From NCBI GenBank assembly GCA_009699605.1, contig WLNW01000019.1, positions 1 through 32,844 of the forward strand: a DNA stretch of 32,844 nucleotides, given 5' to 3'. Of this stretch, positions 1 through 8,630 are shown in pieces. Within the stretch, counting starts at the first letter, position 1, and every line of letters begins with the position of its first letter. Below the pieces are notes generated by a model. It did no database searches. It was not told the origin of the DNA and saw only the letters and a program-made list of their open reading frames with translations. Both the position numbers and the translations under genes were made by a program. This stretch comes from Actinomycetota bacterium. Lineage in GTDB: Bacteria > Actinomycetota > Acidimicrobiia > Acidimicrobiales > WLNW01.

Positions 1-162
1 CGCGGTGACCAATGCGTCGAACGACGCGTCGGCATCGATGTCGAGCGCGTCGAGCACCAACGCGCACGACGCGGCGGTGAGCAGCTTGGAAGATTCGCCG
101 CGCGCCCCGGTCGCGCGGGCCTGCGCGACCAGGTCGTGGAGGTTGACTCGTTCGCGAGTCAT
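1..162 (-). CDS. Partial N-terminus of an unrecognised protein
   Basis: An open frame starts with ATG at 162-160 and runs off the left edge of the window, so only its first 54 residues are visible. They begin MTRERVNLHDLVAQ and are rich in Ala, Leu and Asp; I recognise no motif. The start is supported by a 4-nt ATGA overlap with the stop of the upstream acyl-CoA dehydrogenase gene (TGA at 161-159), which implies translational coupling and probably a joint role in acyl-CoA metabolism. That functional link is inference from position only. Confidence 0.6.
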   Translation of the reverse strand, partial: MTRERVNLHDLVAQARATGARGESSKLLTAASCALVLDALDIDADASFDALVTA

Positions 163-1385
163 CGGGCGGCCTCGCGTGCGAAGGCTGCTCGCGCAATGGA
201 GTCACGCTGCAACTCGTTCGCGCCCACGCTGATGGTGGGATGAATCCGTTCGAGGTACTCCCATGCGATTCGCCCGCCGAGCGGCACAACGGGCGCGGCC
301 TCGCTGATGACCGGAGTCCACGTGAGGGCTTCGGTGCCGATGAGCTCGAGTGCTTCCCGGGCGATTCGCTGCAGCAGCTCCGTGGCCCACACCTTCGATG
401 CAGCGGCTTCGGCATTGACGTTTTCGCCAGCGTCCTGCATCTCGAGTACGCGTTCGGCGAGCCGCAGGCCGATCGCGAGATCTGTGTGCAGGCTCACGAT
501 CATGTCGACCGCGTCGCGTTGCAGCGAGAGGTCGGTCAGCGCCGAGGCCCATGCGGCGAGCCGTTCGAGGTGCCTCGTGGACCAACCAAGCCACGCGAGC
601 CCTGACCGTTCGTCGACGAGCGCCGTGGTCATCTGTGCCCAGCCGCGTCCTATTTCGCCGAGCACTGCACCGGGGCTCACGGCGACGTCGTCGAAGCGGA
701 TCTCGCTGAGCGTCCACCCGTTGAGCGTGGGCCGGCGTTGAACCGTGACACCAGCAGCGTCAAGGGGGACGAGGAACATGGTGAACGCATCGCGCGTCGC
801 CGCGTCGAAATCCGTACGGGCGATGGTTATGCACCACTGAGACTTGTGGGCACCGGTCACGAGCGCCTTCTCGCCGCTCAGCACGAAGCCGCCCGCGTCG
901 TCGGGCACCGCGAACATCTCGATGGCCGTGAGATCGGACCCAGCCCCCGGCTCGGTGTAGGCGATGCAGGCCAACAGTTCGCCGCGCAGCATCGGTGGCA
1001 GGAACGTGCCTTGTTGCTCCGGGGTGCCGTACGCGAGCAGCGGCGCCGCGCACAACACCATTGCCGTGTCGATCGATGGTGCGTCGTGATATGCCGCTTC
1101 GTACGTATAGATCGCGCGGTAGCTGGGTGGGCGGCCGCCGCCACCGTGCGACTCGGGTGCGGACACGGCGAGGAGGCCACGTTCGCCTGCTCGACGCTGG
1201 TGTGCGAGCTCGAAATCGAGCGTGCAACCGGTGAGATCGCGAGGATCGGCGTGGGCCACGGCGTTACGCATCTCCGCCGCGAGGAATGAGCGCACGTCAT
1301 TTCGGAACGCTCGTTGCGCGTCGTCGAGGCGCAACTCGAGCAATCTCGGGCCGGGTGGGTTGACGACAGATCTGCTCACGCTCAT
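159..1385 (-). CDS. Acyl-CoA dehydrogenase
   Basis: This 408-aa flavoprotein should oxidise an acyl-CoA to the trans-2-enoyl-CoA using FAD. The signature block YTEPGAGSDL is at about residues 143-152, followed by the beta-barrel and C-terminal helical domain of the family at normal length. The C-terminal position that holds Glu in medium-chain enzymes (YEGT-type) reads SVGAN here, so that Glu is absent. A DERSGLA segment near residues 258-264 places Glu259 where isovaleryl-CoA dehydrogenase-type enzymes carry their catalytic base. This alignment was made by eye. The ATG at 1385 has a GGAGG sequence directly upstream. The stop overlaps the next gene by ATGA. The substrate is unknown; steroid or branched-chain acyl-CoA is possible. 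Confidence 0.93.
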   Translation of the reverse strand: MSVSRSVVNPPGPRLLELRLDDAQRAFRNDVRSFLAAEMRNAVAHADPRDLTGCTLDFELAHQRRAGERGLLAVSAPESHGGGGRPPSYRAIYTYEAAYHDAPSIDTAMVLCAAPLLAYGTPEQQGTFLPPMLRGELLACIAYTEPGAGSDLTAIEMFAVPDDAGGFVLSGEKALVTGAHKSQWCITIARTDFDAATRDAFTMFLVPLDAAGVTVQRRPTLNGWTLSEIRFDDVAVSPGAVLGEIGRGWAQMTTALVDERSGLAWLGWSTRHLERLAAWASALTDLSLQRDAVDMIVSLHTDLAIGLRLAERVLEMQDAGENVNAEAAASKVWATELLQRIAREALELIGTEALTWTPVISEAAPVVPLGGRIAWEYLERIHPTISVGANELQRDSIARAAFAREAAR

Positions 1386-1431
1386 GGCCTCCGGCGGCGC
1401 ACCCTACCGTGAGCAGTCGAGGCCAGAGTCA

Positions 1432-1788
1432 TCAAGCTTGCGCGGGCCCCGCGTGGCCCTCGACCTCGGTCGCACGTCCGGCGGGTAGCGCCGCCTGGAC
1501 CGGTACCGGCTCGTGGTGCATCGGGATGTCGACGGGTATGTGGCTGTTGCCCTTGAGGTTCACGGCGATCTGGAGCCACACGAGATCGAGGGGCTCGCTG
1601 ACGAAGCTCTTGCGATAGGACTCATCGCAGAGGTTGAGCCGGCCGTCGGGGAGTTGTTCGATGTAGGACATGTCGATCCACCCGTCGCGCAGGGGACCGC
1701 TGCGGTTGACGACATCACCGGGCAGTACGTCTTGCGCGCGGATCTGCACGATGTGCACCTGAATGCGTTGACGGTCACGTTGGGACAT
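1432..1788 (-). CDS. Hypothetical protein, 118 aa
   Basis: I chose the internal ATG at 1788 because it is preceded by a strong AGAGGAG ribosome-binding site; the frame stays open upstream to 1863 but without comparable support. The protein starts MSQRDRQRIQVHIV and has a mixed alpha/beta look with few low-complexity segments. It contains a run on binding or duty-cycle-like residues (DGWIDMSYIEQL, DLVWLQIAVN) that I cannot assign to a family. It has no signal peptide or membrane segment. It lies 46 nt upstream of the acyl-CoA dehydrogenase gene on the same strand, so the two may be cotranscribed. Function unknown. Confidence 0.7.
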   Translation of the reverse strand: MSQRDRQRIQVHIVQIRAQDVLPGDVVNRSGPLRDGWIDMSYIEQLPDGRLNLCDESYRKSFVSEPLDLVWLQIAVNLKGNSHIPVDIPMHHEPVPVQAALPAGRATEVEGHAGPAQA

Positions 1789-1888
1789 CGAAGCTCCTCT
1801 CGCCTCATCATCGGACGGATGTGGCCCGAGTTGAGTGCGGAACAACCAGGGCGACGGCGGCACGACGAGCGCGGACGAGCATCGGGTC

Positions 1889-1894
1889 TATGGT
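1889..1894 (+). promoter_or_regulatory. Possible -10 hexamer for a leaderless thioesterase mRNA
   Basis: TATGGT ends 8 nt before the ATG at 1903, and there is no good Shine-Dalgarno sequence in between. This fits a leaderless transcript. No convincing -35 element was seen. Confidence 0.35.
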
Positions 1895-1902
1895 CGGGTC
1901 CC

Positions 1903-2607
1903 ATGGCTGCACATGCGGACGCGCCCGATGATCGGGTACTCAACGACCCGGCGCTCGATGACCCCGTTGCGTTCTTCGGTTCCATAGCGAATGGTCCGTG
2001 GGCCGATCCAGGCGATGCGGGTAACCGGCTGGCCCGGGCCATCGTCCGGCTCACGAATCGAGCACTCGATGTCGACGCCCCGCAGGCCGAGATCGAGCAG
2101 CTGGCGGGAGAACTCGAGGCCATGACCGCGACGATCGCCGAGCGTCGGGCGACGCGCTATCGCCCCCAGGACCTTCCGGTCGGTCACAAGGTGCGGCCCA
2201 ACGCCACGGGCAAGCACCCGTTGGCCGGGCCGGTCAACCCGACCGCGCCACCCATCGTGCTCCGACACGAAGCTGACCGCGCCTACGGCGACGTCACCTA
2301 CGATCTGCGCTTCGAGGGACTACCCGGCTTGGTGCAAGGGGGCTTCATCGCAGCGGCGTTCGACCTCATCCTCGGTCAGGCCGTGGCGCTGTCGGGTACC
2401 GGTGGCATGACCGGGTCGTTGTCGGTTCGCTACGTCTCGCCGACGCCGCTGTACGAGCCGCTGCAATACGCGTCCTGGTTCGACCGCGTCGAGGGCCGCA
2501 AGACCTTTGCCAAGGGTGCGCTCACCGTTGCCGAGACGGGACGGTTGTGTGCCGAGGCCGAAGCGGTGTTCATCGCACCTCGAACCGGCCCGCCTGCCGT
2601 TGAATGA
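1903..2607 (+). CDS. Two-part PaaI-type hotdog thioesterase homologue with QGG motif
   Basis: This 234-aa protein has a helical N-terminal part (residues 1-95) followed by a hotdog-fold PaaI/4HBT domain (about 110-228). The family usually hydrolyses acyl-CoA thioesters. The core motif expected as HGG reads Q145-G146-G147 here, while Asp154, matching the usual acidic position on the central helix, remains. The segment WFDRVEGRKTF (192-202) is shared almost exactly with the paralogue at 13187-13819, which keeps HGG. The start is ATG 1903; the frame is open back to 1513 but that part is antisense to the neighbouring gene. The loss of His may alter catalysis or binding, which is inference. Confidence 0.82.
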   Translation: MAAHADAPDDRVLNDPALDDPVAFFGSIANGPWADPGDAGNRLARAIVRLTNRALDVDAPQAEIEQLAGELEAMTATIAERRATRYRPQDLPVGHKVRPNATGKHPLAGPVNPTAPPIVLRHEADRAYGDVTYDLRFEGLPGLVQGGFIAAAFDLILGQAVALSGTGGMTGSLSVRYVSPTPLYEPLQYASWFDRVEGRKTFAKGALTVAETGRLCAEAEAVFIAPRTGPPAVE

Positions 2608-2672
2608 TCTTCATGGTCGCCCCGCGGCGGCCGATAGACGAAGCCGATAGACGAACAGGTGCGGAGACGCTC

Positions 2673-3077
2673 ATGACCATGCAGCTCGGCAAGGCAGGCA
2701 TCGACCTCGGCATCGTCGTGCGCGATGTCGAAGCGATGGTCGCGTTCTATCGCGACACACTCGGTCTTTACTACGAAGGCGCGAACCCCGTCCCTGGCGG
2801 CGGCGAGATGCATCGGCTCTGGGCGGCCGAGACCATGGTCAAGCTCGTGGCACCCGACCCGGCACCCGCTGCGGGGAATCCGCCGGGCGGTCTCAGGGCG
2901 GCATCCGGCATGCGGTATTTCACGTTCACGGTCACCAACCTCGACGAGGTGTTCGACGCATGCAGCGCGGCCGGCGCCGCGGTCGTGCTCACCCCGTTCG
3001 CGGTTGCACCGTCGGTCCGCATCGCGATGGTCGAGGACCCCGACGGCAACCACGTCGAGTTCCTCGAGCGATCCTGA
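2673..3077 (+). CDS. VOC (glyoxalase/dioxygenase) family protein
   Basis: This 135-aa protein of the vicinal oxygen chelate superfamily has the two beta-alpha-beta-beta-beta modules typical of single-chain members that dimerise. Visible motifs are DLGIVVRDVEAMVAFYRDTLGL near the N-terminus and DPDGNHVEFLE at the C-terminus, where the last Glu is the usual metal ligand. The first strand has Asp rather than the commonest His, so the metal site may be atypical. The ATG at 2673 has GGAG about 9 nt upstream and is preferred over the in-frame ATG at 2604, which would overlap the preceding stop. The substrate cannot be read from sequence; isomerase, dioxygenase or resistance roles all occur in the family. 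Confidence 0.85.
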   Translation: MTMQLGKAGIDLGIVVRDVEAMVAFYRDTLGLYYEGANPVPGGGEMHRLWAAETMVKLVAPDPAPAAGNPPGGLRAASGMRYFTFTVTNLDEVFDACSAAGAAVVLTPFAVAPSVRIAMVEDPDGNHVEFLERS

Positions 3078-3093
3078 GATCGCTCGGCTGAGC

Positions 3094-4470
3094 TCAGCCG
3101 GCGCGCCGTGCCCTGGCGCTCCGGCGCACCAGTGACGAGAAGCAGAGCATCACGACCGCCGCACCGATGCCCACCGCGTAAGGGGTGAGGAAGTCACTCG
3201 ACTCGTGCGGTTTGGCATCGCCGAGCAGCATGAACGCGAGTTGGATGCCGACCACCGTGCCGAGGCTCGCAGACATCTGAAGCATGCCGCTGGCGAGTCC
3301 CAGTTCGCTGGTGCGGACCGCGCCCGTGAGCGACGACATGTACGGCGGCGTGACGACGCCGAGGCCGATGCCTGACAAAACCAGGCCGATCACGATGATC
3401 GCGATCGACGTTGTGTGCGCACCCACCACGAAGGCGACCGCGCCCGCGATCAGTGGGAACGCGCCGGTCATCGCGGCAGGGCGGTTGCCCACGCGCGCGG
3501 TGAACGTGCCGGCGAACGGCGACGTGAGGCTGTAGGACAGCGGTCGCATGATGAGTACCGCACTCACCGCAGCTTCGCTGTAGCCGAAACCGTCGCGCAA
3601 GAGGATCGGCGTGATCACGAACGCACCCATGTACGTGACATGGCCGGCGAAGTACCCGAACAACGGCCCGGCGAAGTTCGGCTCGGAGAAGTAGGCGAGC
3701 GGCGCGAGCGGGAACTCGATGCGCCGCTCGATGGTGACGAAAAGCCAGATGCCGAGTGGGCCGCAGGCGAGGACGCCAAGCACCAACGGATCTCCGAAAC
3801 CCCGACTACCGCCGAGCGTGAGCCCGAGCGCGACGCCGAGCGTGGCGACGGCAAGCGCGGCCGCGCCGGCGTAGTCGATCGGTTCGGACATCCCCGGCTT
3901 CGTGGAGCGCACCACGAACACCGCGACCAAGGTGGCCGCCACGGAGATTGCGCCGTAGATCCAGAACACGGCACGCCAGCCGAGCGCGTCGACCATGAGG
4001 CCCCCGACCGCAAGACCGATGGCCGGTGCGCCCACACCGAACAGGTTGAACCAGCCGAGAGCCTTCGGTCGCTCCTCGAGGGTGAACGCGTCGAGCACTA
4101 TCGCTATTCCGTTCGGCGTCGCGGCCGACGCGCCGACGCCCGCCAAGGCGCGCAACGCGATGAGCGAGCCCGCATTGGGTGCCATGGCACAACCGAGCGA
4201 GGCAACGGTGAACAAGACCATGCCGATGAGGAAGAACTTGCGGCGTCCGTAGATGTCGCCGATCTTGCCGAAGATCGGATTGCCGACGCCGAGGGCCAGG
4301 AAAGGGCCGGTGATGACCCACGCGAGCGAGTTGGTGGACGTGTCCAGGTCGTCGGCGACGGTCTTGAGCGACGCGCTGATCACCGTGGTGATCGTGCCGT
4401 AAGTGAAGAGCCCGAAGAGCACGGTGAACAATGCGACCCAGCGGTACGCAGAACGCTCCGGCTTGTCCAC
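3094..4470 (-). CDS. MFS transporter, DHA2-like, about 14 TM segments
   Basis: This 458-aa integral membrane protein is a major facilitator superfamily member. I count about 14 hydrophobic helices, as in the DHA2 (EmrB/QacA) proton-coupled drug exporters. The loop 2-3 signature GKIGDIYGRRKFF is intact, and helix 5 contains a GVGAPAIGLAVGG stretch resembling the exporter-specific motif C. The C-terminus is short and basic. The gene is divergent from the flavin oxidoreductase at 4497 with only 26 nt between the start codons, so the promoters must overlap. It probably exports an organic compound or a metabolite. The substrate is unknown. Confidence 0.92.
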   Translation of the reverse strand: MDKPERSAYRWVALFTVLFGLFTYGTITTVISASLKTVADDLDTSTNSLAWVITGPFLALGVGNPIFGKIGDIYGRRKFFLIGMVLFTVASLGCAMAPNAGSLIALRALAGVGASAATPNGIAIVLDAFTLEERPKALGWFNLFGVGAPAIGLAVGGLMVDALGWRAVFWIYGAISVAATLVAVFVVRSTKPGMSEPIDYAGAAALAVATLGVALGLTLGGSRGFGDPLVLGVLACGPLGIWLFVTIERRIEFPLAPLAYFSEPNFAGPLFGYFAGHVTYMGAFVITPILLRDGFGYSEAAVSAVLIMRPLSYSLTSPFAGTFTARVGNRPAAMTGAFPLIAGAVAFVVGAHTTSIAIIVIGLVLSGIGLGVVTPPYMSSLTGAVRTSELGLASGMLQMSASLGTVVGIQLAFMLLGDAKPHESSDFLTPYAVGIGAAVVMLCFSSLVRRSARARRAG

Positions 4471-4482
4471 GGATCGTCAGAC

Positions 4483-4488
4483 TACGGT
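4483..4488 (+). promoter_or_regulatory. Possible -10 hexamer for a leaderless mRNA
   Basis: TACGGT ends 8 nt before the ATG at 4497, inside the 26-nt divergent gap with the MFS gene. No Shine-Dalgarno sequence precedes the ATG. A TTGTCC lies at 4463-4468, but its 14-nt spacing is short for a -35 element. Confidence 0.35.
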
Positions 4489-4496
4489 TTCGCACC

Positions 4497-5471
4497 ATGT
4501 TCCAACTGCGATTCGACCTCCGGGTGCCGCCGATGGCGAACGTGACCCACGCAGACCAGTACCGCACGATGCTCGAGATGGTGCGATGGGCCGACACCCG
4601 CGGCTTCGCCGGCACCGTCGTGTCCGAACACCACGGTACGCCTGACGGGTTCATGTGCTCACCGCTGATCGTGGCCTCGGCGATCCTCGGTTCGACCCGC
4701 AACCTCACGTGCATGATCTCCGCGTTGCTCGTACCGCTGCACGACCCGCTTCGACTCGCCGAGGACATCGCGACCATCGACAACCTCGCCCCGGGACGCC
4801 TCATCGTGGTCGCCGCGCTCGGCTATCGCGAGAACGAGTTCGAGATGTTCGCCAAAGCACGGCCGAAACGCGCCCGGTTGCTCGAGGACGCCGTGCACGT
4901 GATGCAGACGGCCTGGAGGGGCGAGCCGTTTGAATGGGACGGACGGGCATGCTGGATCACGCCCAGGCCCACGACCGCGCCACATCCACACTTGTGGATC
5001 GGCGGATCGGTCGAGAAGTCGGCGCGTCGCGCCGCTCGCCTCGGGTTGCCGTTCCAGCCGATGGTGTATGACCCCGCGCTCACCGACGCGTACTACGACG
5101 AAGCAAGGACCGTCGGGTTCGACACGCCATTCGCCGCCATGAGCAATGGCCCGGGCCTGGTCATCGTGAGCGAGGACCCCGAGGCGGTGTGGGCACGAAT
5201 CGGTCCGAACCTGCTGTTCGACGCCGAGCAGTATGCGAACTGGCAATACGCCGATCAGCGATCGGATTGGGCCGTCGAGGCCTCCACCGTCGCCGAACTG
5301 CGTGCCGCGGGCCAGCACGCGATCATCACCCCCGACGAATGCATCGAGCTCGCGCGTCGCGATGGCGCCGTGCTCCTTCACCCGATCTGCGGTGGTATCG
5401 ACCCCGAGATTGGCTGGGAGTCACTCGAGTTGGTGCACAACAAGGTGATGCCGGCCTTGGCCGCATCCTGA
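4497..5471 (+). CDS. Luciferase-like (LLM class) flavin-dependent oxidoreductase
   Basis: This 324-aa protein is a luciferase-like monooxygenase family member, a TIM-barrel enzyme that uses reduced FMN or F420. Recognisable pieces are WADTRGFAGTVVSEHHG near residue 30, the PLHDPLRLAEDIATIDNLAPGR-type block near residues 80-100 with the downstream GYRENEFEMF, and a conserved HLWIGGS near residue 165. Length is normal for the family. The start ATG 4497 is the first codon consistent with the conserved N-terminal beta strand. It is likely a monooxygenase or F420-dependent dehydrogenase of xenobiotic or lipid metabolism. The cofactor cannot be fixed by eye. It is divergent from the MFS transporter. 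Confidence 0.9.
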   Translation: MFQLRFDLRVPPMANVTHADQYRTMLEMVRWADTRGFAGTVVSEHHGTPDGFMCSPLIVASAILGSTRNLTCMISALLVPLHDPLRLAEDIATIDNLAPGRLIVVAALGYRENEFEMFAKARPKRARLLEDAVHVMQTAWRGEPFEWDGRACWITPRPTTAPHPHLWIGGSVEKSARRAARLGLPFQPMVYDPALTDAYYDEARTVGFDTPFAAMSNGPGLVIVSEDPEAVWARIGPNLLFDAEQYANWQYADQRSDWAVEASTVAELRAAGQHAIITPDECIELARRDGAVLLHPICGGIDPEIGWESLELVHNKVMPALAAS

Positions 5472-5519
5472 TTGCCGGGCGCGGTGTTCGCGCTCTATCA
5501 CGGGGTCGGAAAGCTAACG

Positions 5520-5669
5520 ATGATCACGGCGTGGTACCTCGTGCCGCTGTTCGTCGTTGGCGTCATCTTCGGGGTTGGCGCCCACCGAACGGGGCGTACG
5601 GCGAGGTTTCAGGTGGCCCACGCGGCCATGAGCGCGATGGCGTTCGGCGCACTGCTCGTCAGTCTCTGA
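5520..5669 (+). CDS. Small two-TM membrane protein, hypothetical
   Basis: A 49-aa frame starting at ATG 5520 encodes two hydrophobic segments (about residues 4-17 and 31-48) separated by a short basic turn, HRTGRTARFQ. This positive loop would sit in the cytoplasm. The same frame opens at a TTG at 5472, directly after the upstream stop, but the ATG seems more natural. It follows the flavin oxidoreductase by 48 nt and may be in its transcript. No family recognised; it could be a chance frame, though its high third-position GC and amphipathic layout favour a real gene. Confidence 0.5.
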   Translation: MITAWYLVPLFVVGVIFGVGAHRTGRTARFQVAHAAMSAMAFGALLVSL

Positions 5670-5795
5670 TCGGCAACCGATTTGCGCCTCGACCTGGCTC
5701 TGCCTGCGCACGGAGATGGCCGGCGGGATAGGTTGCGCGGCGCCGGTCAACGGCCGTCCGTCGGGTCGCCGAGCGGTCGCACAAGGAGGAACTCG

Positions 5796-6596
5796 ATGCC
5801 CGACGCGCTCGTCGAAGTCGACGGCCACGTGATGATCGTCACGATGAACCGTCCGAAGCGCAAGAACGCCATGACCCTGAAGATGTTCGCCCGCATGGCC
5901 GATGCGTGGCGTCAGGCCTCGGCCGACGACAACATCCGGGCCATCATCCTCACCGGCGCCGAGGGAAACTTTTGCTCGGGCATGGATCTGCGGGCCATGG
6001 CCGGTGACGTTGACGAGACCGACGACTACGACATCGAGACCCGCATGAAGGCGGGCGACAACGGCTTCATCTACGACGGTCTGCTCAAGACCTACCGTCC
6101 GACCAAGCCAGTGATCGCCGCCGTCGAAGGCGTGGCCATCGCCGGCGGTACCGAAATCCTGCAGGGCACCGACATCCGCGTGGCCGCCGCGGGGGCACGC
6201 TTCGGCGTGAGCGAAGCTCGTTGGTCGCTCTATCCAATGGGTGGCTCGGCGGTGCGGCTGGCGCGCCAGATCCCGTACGCCGTTGCGGCCGACATCTTGC
6301 TCACTGGCAAGCATGTGAGCGGTCAGGAGGCAAAGGACATCGGCCTCGTGGGCACCGTGGTGCCCGACGGCCAAGCGCTCGCGAAGGCCCGCGAGATCGC
6401 CGAGGTCATCGCAGGCAACGGCCCACTCGCCGTCGAGGCGATCCTCAAAACCCTGCACGAGACCATCGGCATGAGCGAAGAGGAAGCGTTCGCGTACGAG
6501 CAGCCGTACGGCCAAGCCGTGTTCCAATCCGCCGACGCCAAAGAGGGCCCCAAGGCCTTCGCCGAGAAGCGCACGCCGAACTTCCAACGCAAGTAG
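5796..6596 (+). CDS. Enoyl-CoA hydratase/isomerase (crotonase family)
   Basis: This 266-aa crotonase-fold enzyme probably hydrates or isomerises an enoyl-CoA. The oxyanion-hole segments are present (FCSGMDL near 59-65 and AIAGGTE near 114-120). Both acidic residues used by classical enoyl-CoA hydratase appear at the expected sites: Glu120 in GGTEILQG and Glu140 in FGVSEAR. Hydratase activity is therefore plausible. The ATG at 5796 is preceded by AAGGAGGA, one of the best ribosome-binding sites in the window. The C-terminus is the normal trimerisation helix region ending in basic residues. The gene is convergent with the alcohol dehydrogenase. The substrate is unknown. Confidence 0.93.
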   Translation: MPDALVEVDGHVMIVTMNRPKRKNAMTLKMFARMADAWRQASADDNIRAIILTGAEGNFCSGMDLRAMAGDVDETDDYDIETRMKAGDNGFIYDGLLKTYRPTKPVIAAVEGVAIAGGTEILQGTDIRVAAAGARFGVSEARWSLYPMGGSAVRLARQIPYAVAADILLTGKHVSGQEAKDIGLVGTVVPDGQALAKAREIAEVIAGNGPLAVEAILKTLHETIGMSEEEAFAYEQPYGQAVFQSADAKEGPKAFAEKRTPNFQRK

Positions 6597-6621
6597 CACG
6601 CATCGACCACACCCCGGGCCG

Positions 6622-7698
6622 TCAGACGATCACGGTGCGGAGCACTTCGCCGTTCTTCATCGCCGTGAACGCATCGTTGATCTCGTCGAGCGAGAGGCGG
6701 CGCGACACCATCGAGCCGAGGTCGAGCCGCCCGGTTTCGACGAGCTGGATGAAGCGGGGGAAGTCGCGCGTAGTGCGCGACGAGCCGTAGTAGCTGCCCT
6801 TGATCGACTTGTCCTGGATGATCAGCGGCAGGATCGGCACGGCCACCGTGGTGCTCCAGTGCGGCACGCCGACGAGCACCGTGGTGCCGCCCTTGCGGGT
6901 CATGCTGATGGCTTGCACGATGAGGTCGTGCGCGCCGACTGCTTCGAATGCGTAGTCGACACCGCGCCCACCGGTGAGCGCGAGCACTTGCTGCACCGGG
7001 TCGCCGTCGGTGGGATCGATGGTGTTGGTCGCGCCGAAGTGGCCGGCTGACGAACGCTTGAACTCGACCGGGTCGATGGCGATGATCTGGGAGGCGCCGG
7101 CGATGCGCGCCCCCTGGATGACCGAAGTCCCGACGCCGCCGCAGCCGATGACCGCGACGGTGGCGCCGAAGTGCACGGCCGCGGTGTTGAGCGCCGCCCC
7201 GAGACCCGTGGTGATGCCGCAGCCGATGAGCGACAACTGATCGGCCGGCAGATCGGTCTGCACAGGGATGCACGACGCCTCGTGCACCGCGATCGAATCG
7301 CTGAAGGTCCCCAGCCCGGAAAGCGCGCCGGTAGTGGAGCCGTCGGCCCGCACGGCGCGTTGCACAGCGGTAACACCGCTACCCATCTCGCACAGGTGCG
7401 TCTCCTGGCGCAGGCAATGCCAGCAGGCGCCGCACACCGGCGTGAGCGACAGGATCACTCGATCGCCGACGTTGCACCGCGTGACCTCGCTGCCGGTCCA
7501 CTCGACGGTGCCGGCACCCTCGTGGCCGAGGATGCACGGTGCGCCGACGGGCAACTTGCCATCGATAACCGATAGGTCGCTGTGGCACACGCCGCTGGCC
7601 TCGATGCGGACCACGACGTCACGCGCGCCGGGCGGAGTGGAGGTGACGTCCTCGACCGAGAGGTCGAGGTCTTGGCCGACGAAGATGGCTGCGCGCAT
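6622..7698 (-). CDS. Zinc-dependent medium-chain alcohol dehydrogenase
   Basis: This 358-aa MDR-family dehydrogenase should oxidise an alcohol or formaldehyde adduct with NAD(P). Catalytic zinc ligands are visible as Cys38 (GVCHSD), His59/Glu60 (GHEGAG) and Cys160 (GCGITTG). The structural zinc lobe has Cys89, Cys92, Cys95 and Cys103. The Rossmann motif GCGGVG is at 185-190. It resembles class II/III ADHs and the NDMA-dependent actinobacterial ADHs. The start MRAAIFVGQD at 7698 has AAAGG upstream and matches the family N-terminus. The metallophosphoesterase gene ends 29 nt upstream, so cotranscription is likely. Confidence 0.93.
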   Translation of the reverse strand: MRAAIFVGQDLDLSVEDVTSTPPGARDVVVRIEASGVCHSDLSVIDGKLPVGAPCILGHEGAGTVEWTGSEVTRCNVGDRVILSLTPVCGACWHCLRQETHLCEMGSGVTAVQRAVRADGSTTGALSGLGTFSDSIAVHEASCIPVQTDLPADQLSLIGCGITTGLGAALNTAAVHFGATVAVIGCGGVGTSVIQGARIAGASQIIAIDPVEFKRSSAGHFGATNTIDPTDGDPVQQVLALTGGRGVDYAFEAVGAHDLIVQAISMTRKGGTTVLVGVPHWSTTVAVPILPLIIQDKSIKGSYYGSSRTTRDFPRFIQLVETGRLDLGSMVSRRLSLDEINDAFTAMKNGEVLRTVIV

Positions 7699-7727
7699 CA
7701 GAGTGCCTTTCGGGCGATGGAAACGAG

Positions 7728-8630
7728 CTAGGACCAGAGCGCCGCGGCCGGGCGGCCGCGACGTGTTTCTGCTTCCTCGAACCATTCGAGCACATGGGCC
7801 TGAGCGCGTGCCTCGAGGTCGCGCTCGACAGGCTCAGCAGCCTGGCGGCGCTTGCGTTCACCGATGTTGGCCACGAGGGTGTCGCGCTTTTCGTCGGTCA
7901 TCGTGGAGCGCTCCGGCCACGAACGAACGGTCGTGCTGAAGCTGTCGCCACTGAAGTCGAAGATGCGATAGCCCGGACCGCCGGCGCCCATGAACGTTGA
8001 CGGTGTTGCGTGAACGGGGATGTCACCGAGCTGCACGTTGTGTTCGCCGTGCACGTGACCGGCCGCCATGCCGCGCACGCCGTGCCGTTCGTGCAGCAAC
8101 CCGATGTCCTCGGCGAGGAAGGGCGCTTCGGGTCCGTACGGACCCATGAGGTTCACCGGCGGGTGATGCATCCACACGAAGACGTTCTCGTTGGCGCGCG
8201 CCGCGAGCTGTTGGTCGAGGCGCGCGATCTGCGCAGCTCCGAGCTCGCCCCATTCGGTGTTGCCGGTACGGGCAAACGCGAACGTCCAGCCGTGCGTCTC
8301 GTGCATGGTGCCGAGCTCGACGACGCCGCCCGGCAGGTGTGCGTCGAAGTTGTCGATGAGGTCGTGATTGCCCGGGATCGCGAGCACCGGCAGACCGAGG
8401 TCGTTCAGCATGCCGTTGAGCTTGCGGTAGGCCGCGGGGTGACCACGATCGGCGAGATCGCCGGTGGCCACCACGAGATCGGGCCGTACATCGAGCGCAT
8501 CGATGTCGGCGAGCACGAACGCCAGCGAGTCGGCGGGGTCGTGCAGCGTGACGCCACCGAACCACTCGATGACCGCGAGGTCATGGGCGTCGGCCTTCAC
8601 ATGGGTATCGGTGATCTGGACCACTCGCAT
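7728..8630 (-). CDS. Calcineurin-like metallophosphoesterase (Icc/CpdA type)
   Basis: This 300-aa protein carries the full binuclear-metal phosphoesterase signature: D8-x-H10 (TDTH), GDLADRG with Asp58, GNHD with Asn88-His89, MHHPP near 154, and GHVHGEH near 191-197. This arrangement is typical of cyclic-nucleotide phosphodiesterase-like Icc/CpdA proteins and of other class III phosphodiesterases. It is cytoplasmic, with no signal peptide. The C-terminal 60 residues form a charged helical tail not needed for the fold. The substrate may be cyclic nucleotide, phospholipid headgroup or another phosphodiester. It lies 29 nt upstream of the alcohol dehydrogenase. Confidence 0.9.
   Translation of the reverse strand: MRVVQITDTHVKADAHDLAVIEWFGGVTLHDPADSLAFVLADIDALDVRPDLVVATGDLADRGHPAAYRKLNGMLNDLGLPVLAIPGNHDLIDNFDAHLPGGVVELGTMHETHGWTFAFARTGNTEWGELGAAQIARLDQQLAARANENVFVWMHHPPVNLMGPYGPEAPFLAEDIGLLHERHGVRGMAAGHVHGEHNVQLGDIPVHATPSTFMGAGGPGYRIFDFSGDSFSTTVRSWPERSTMTDEKRDTLVANIGERKRRQAAEPVERDLEARAQAHVLEWFEEAETRRGRPAAALWS

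Noticed and set aside
3415-4545. A 376-aa plus-strand frame opposite the MFS gene
   Set aside because: It is charged and Arg/Glu-rich in the manner of a reverse-strand shadow, while the minus frame has clear membrane helices.
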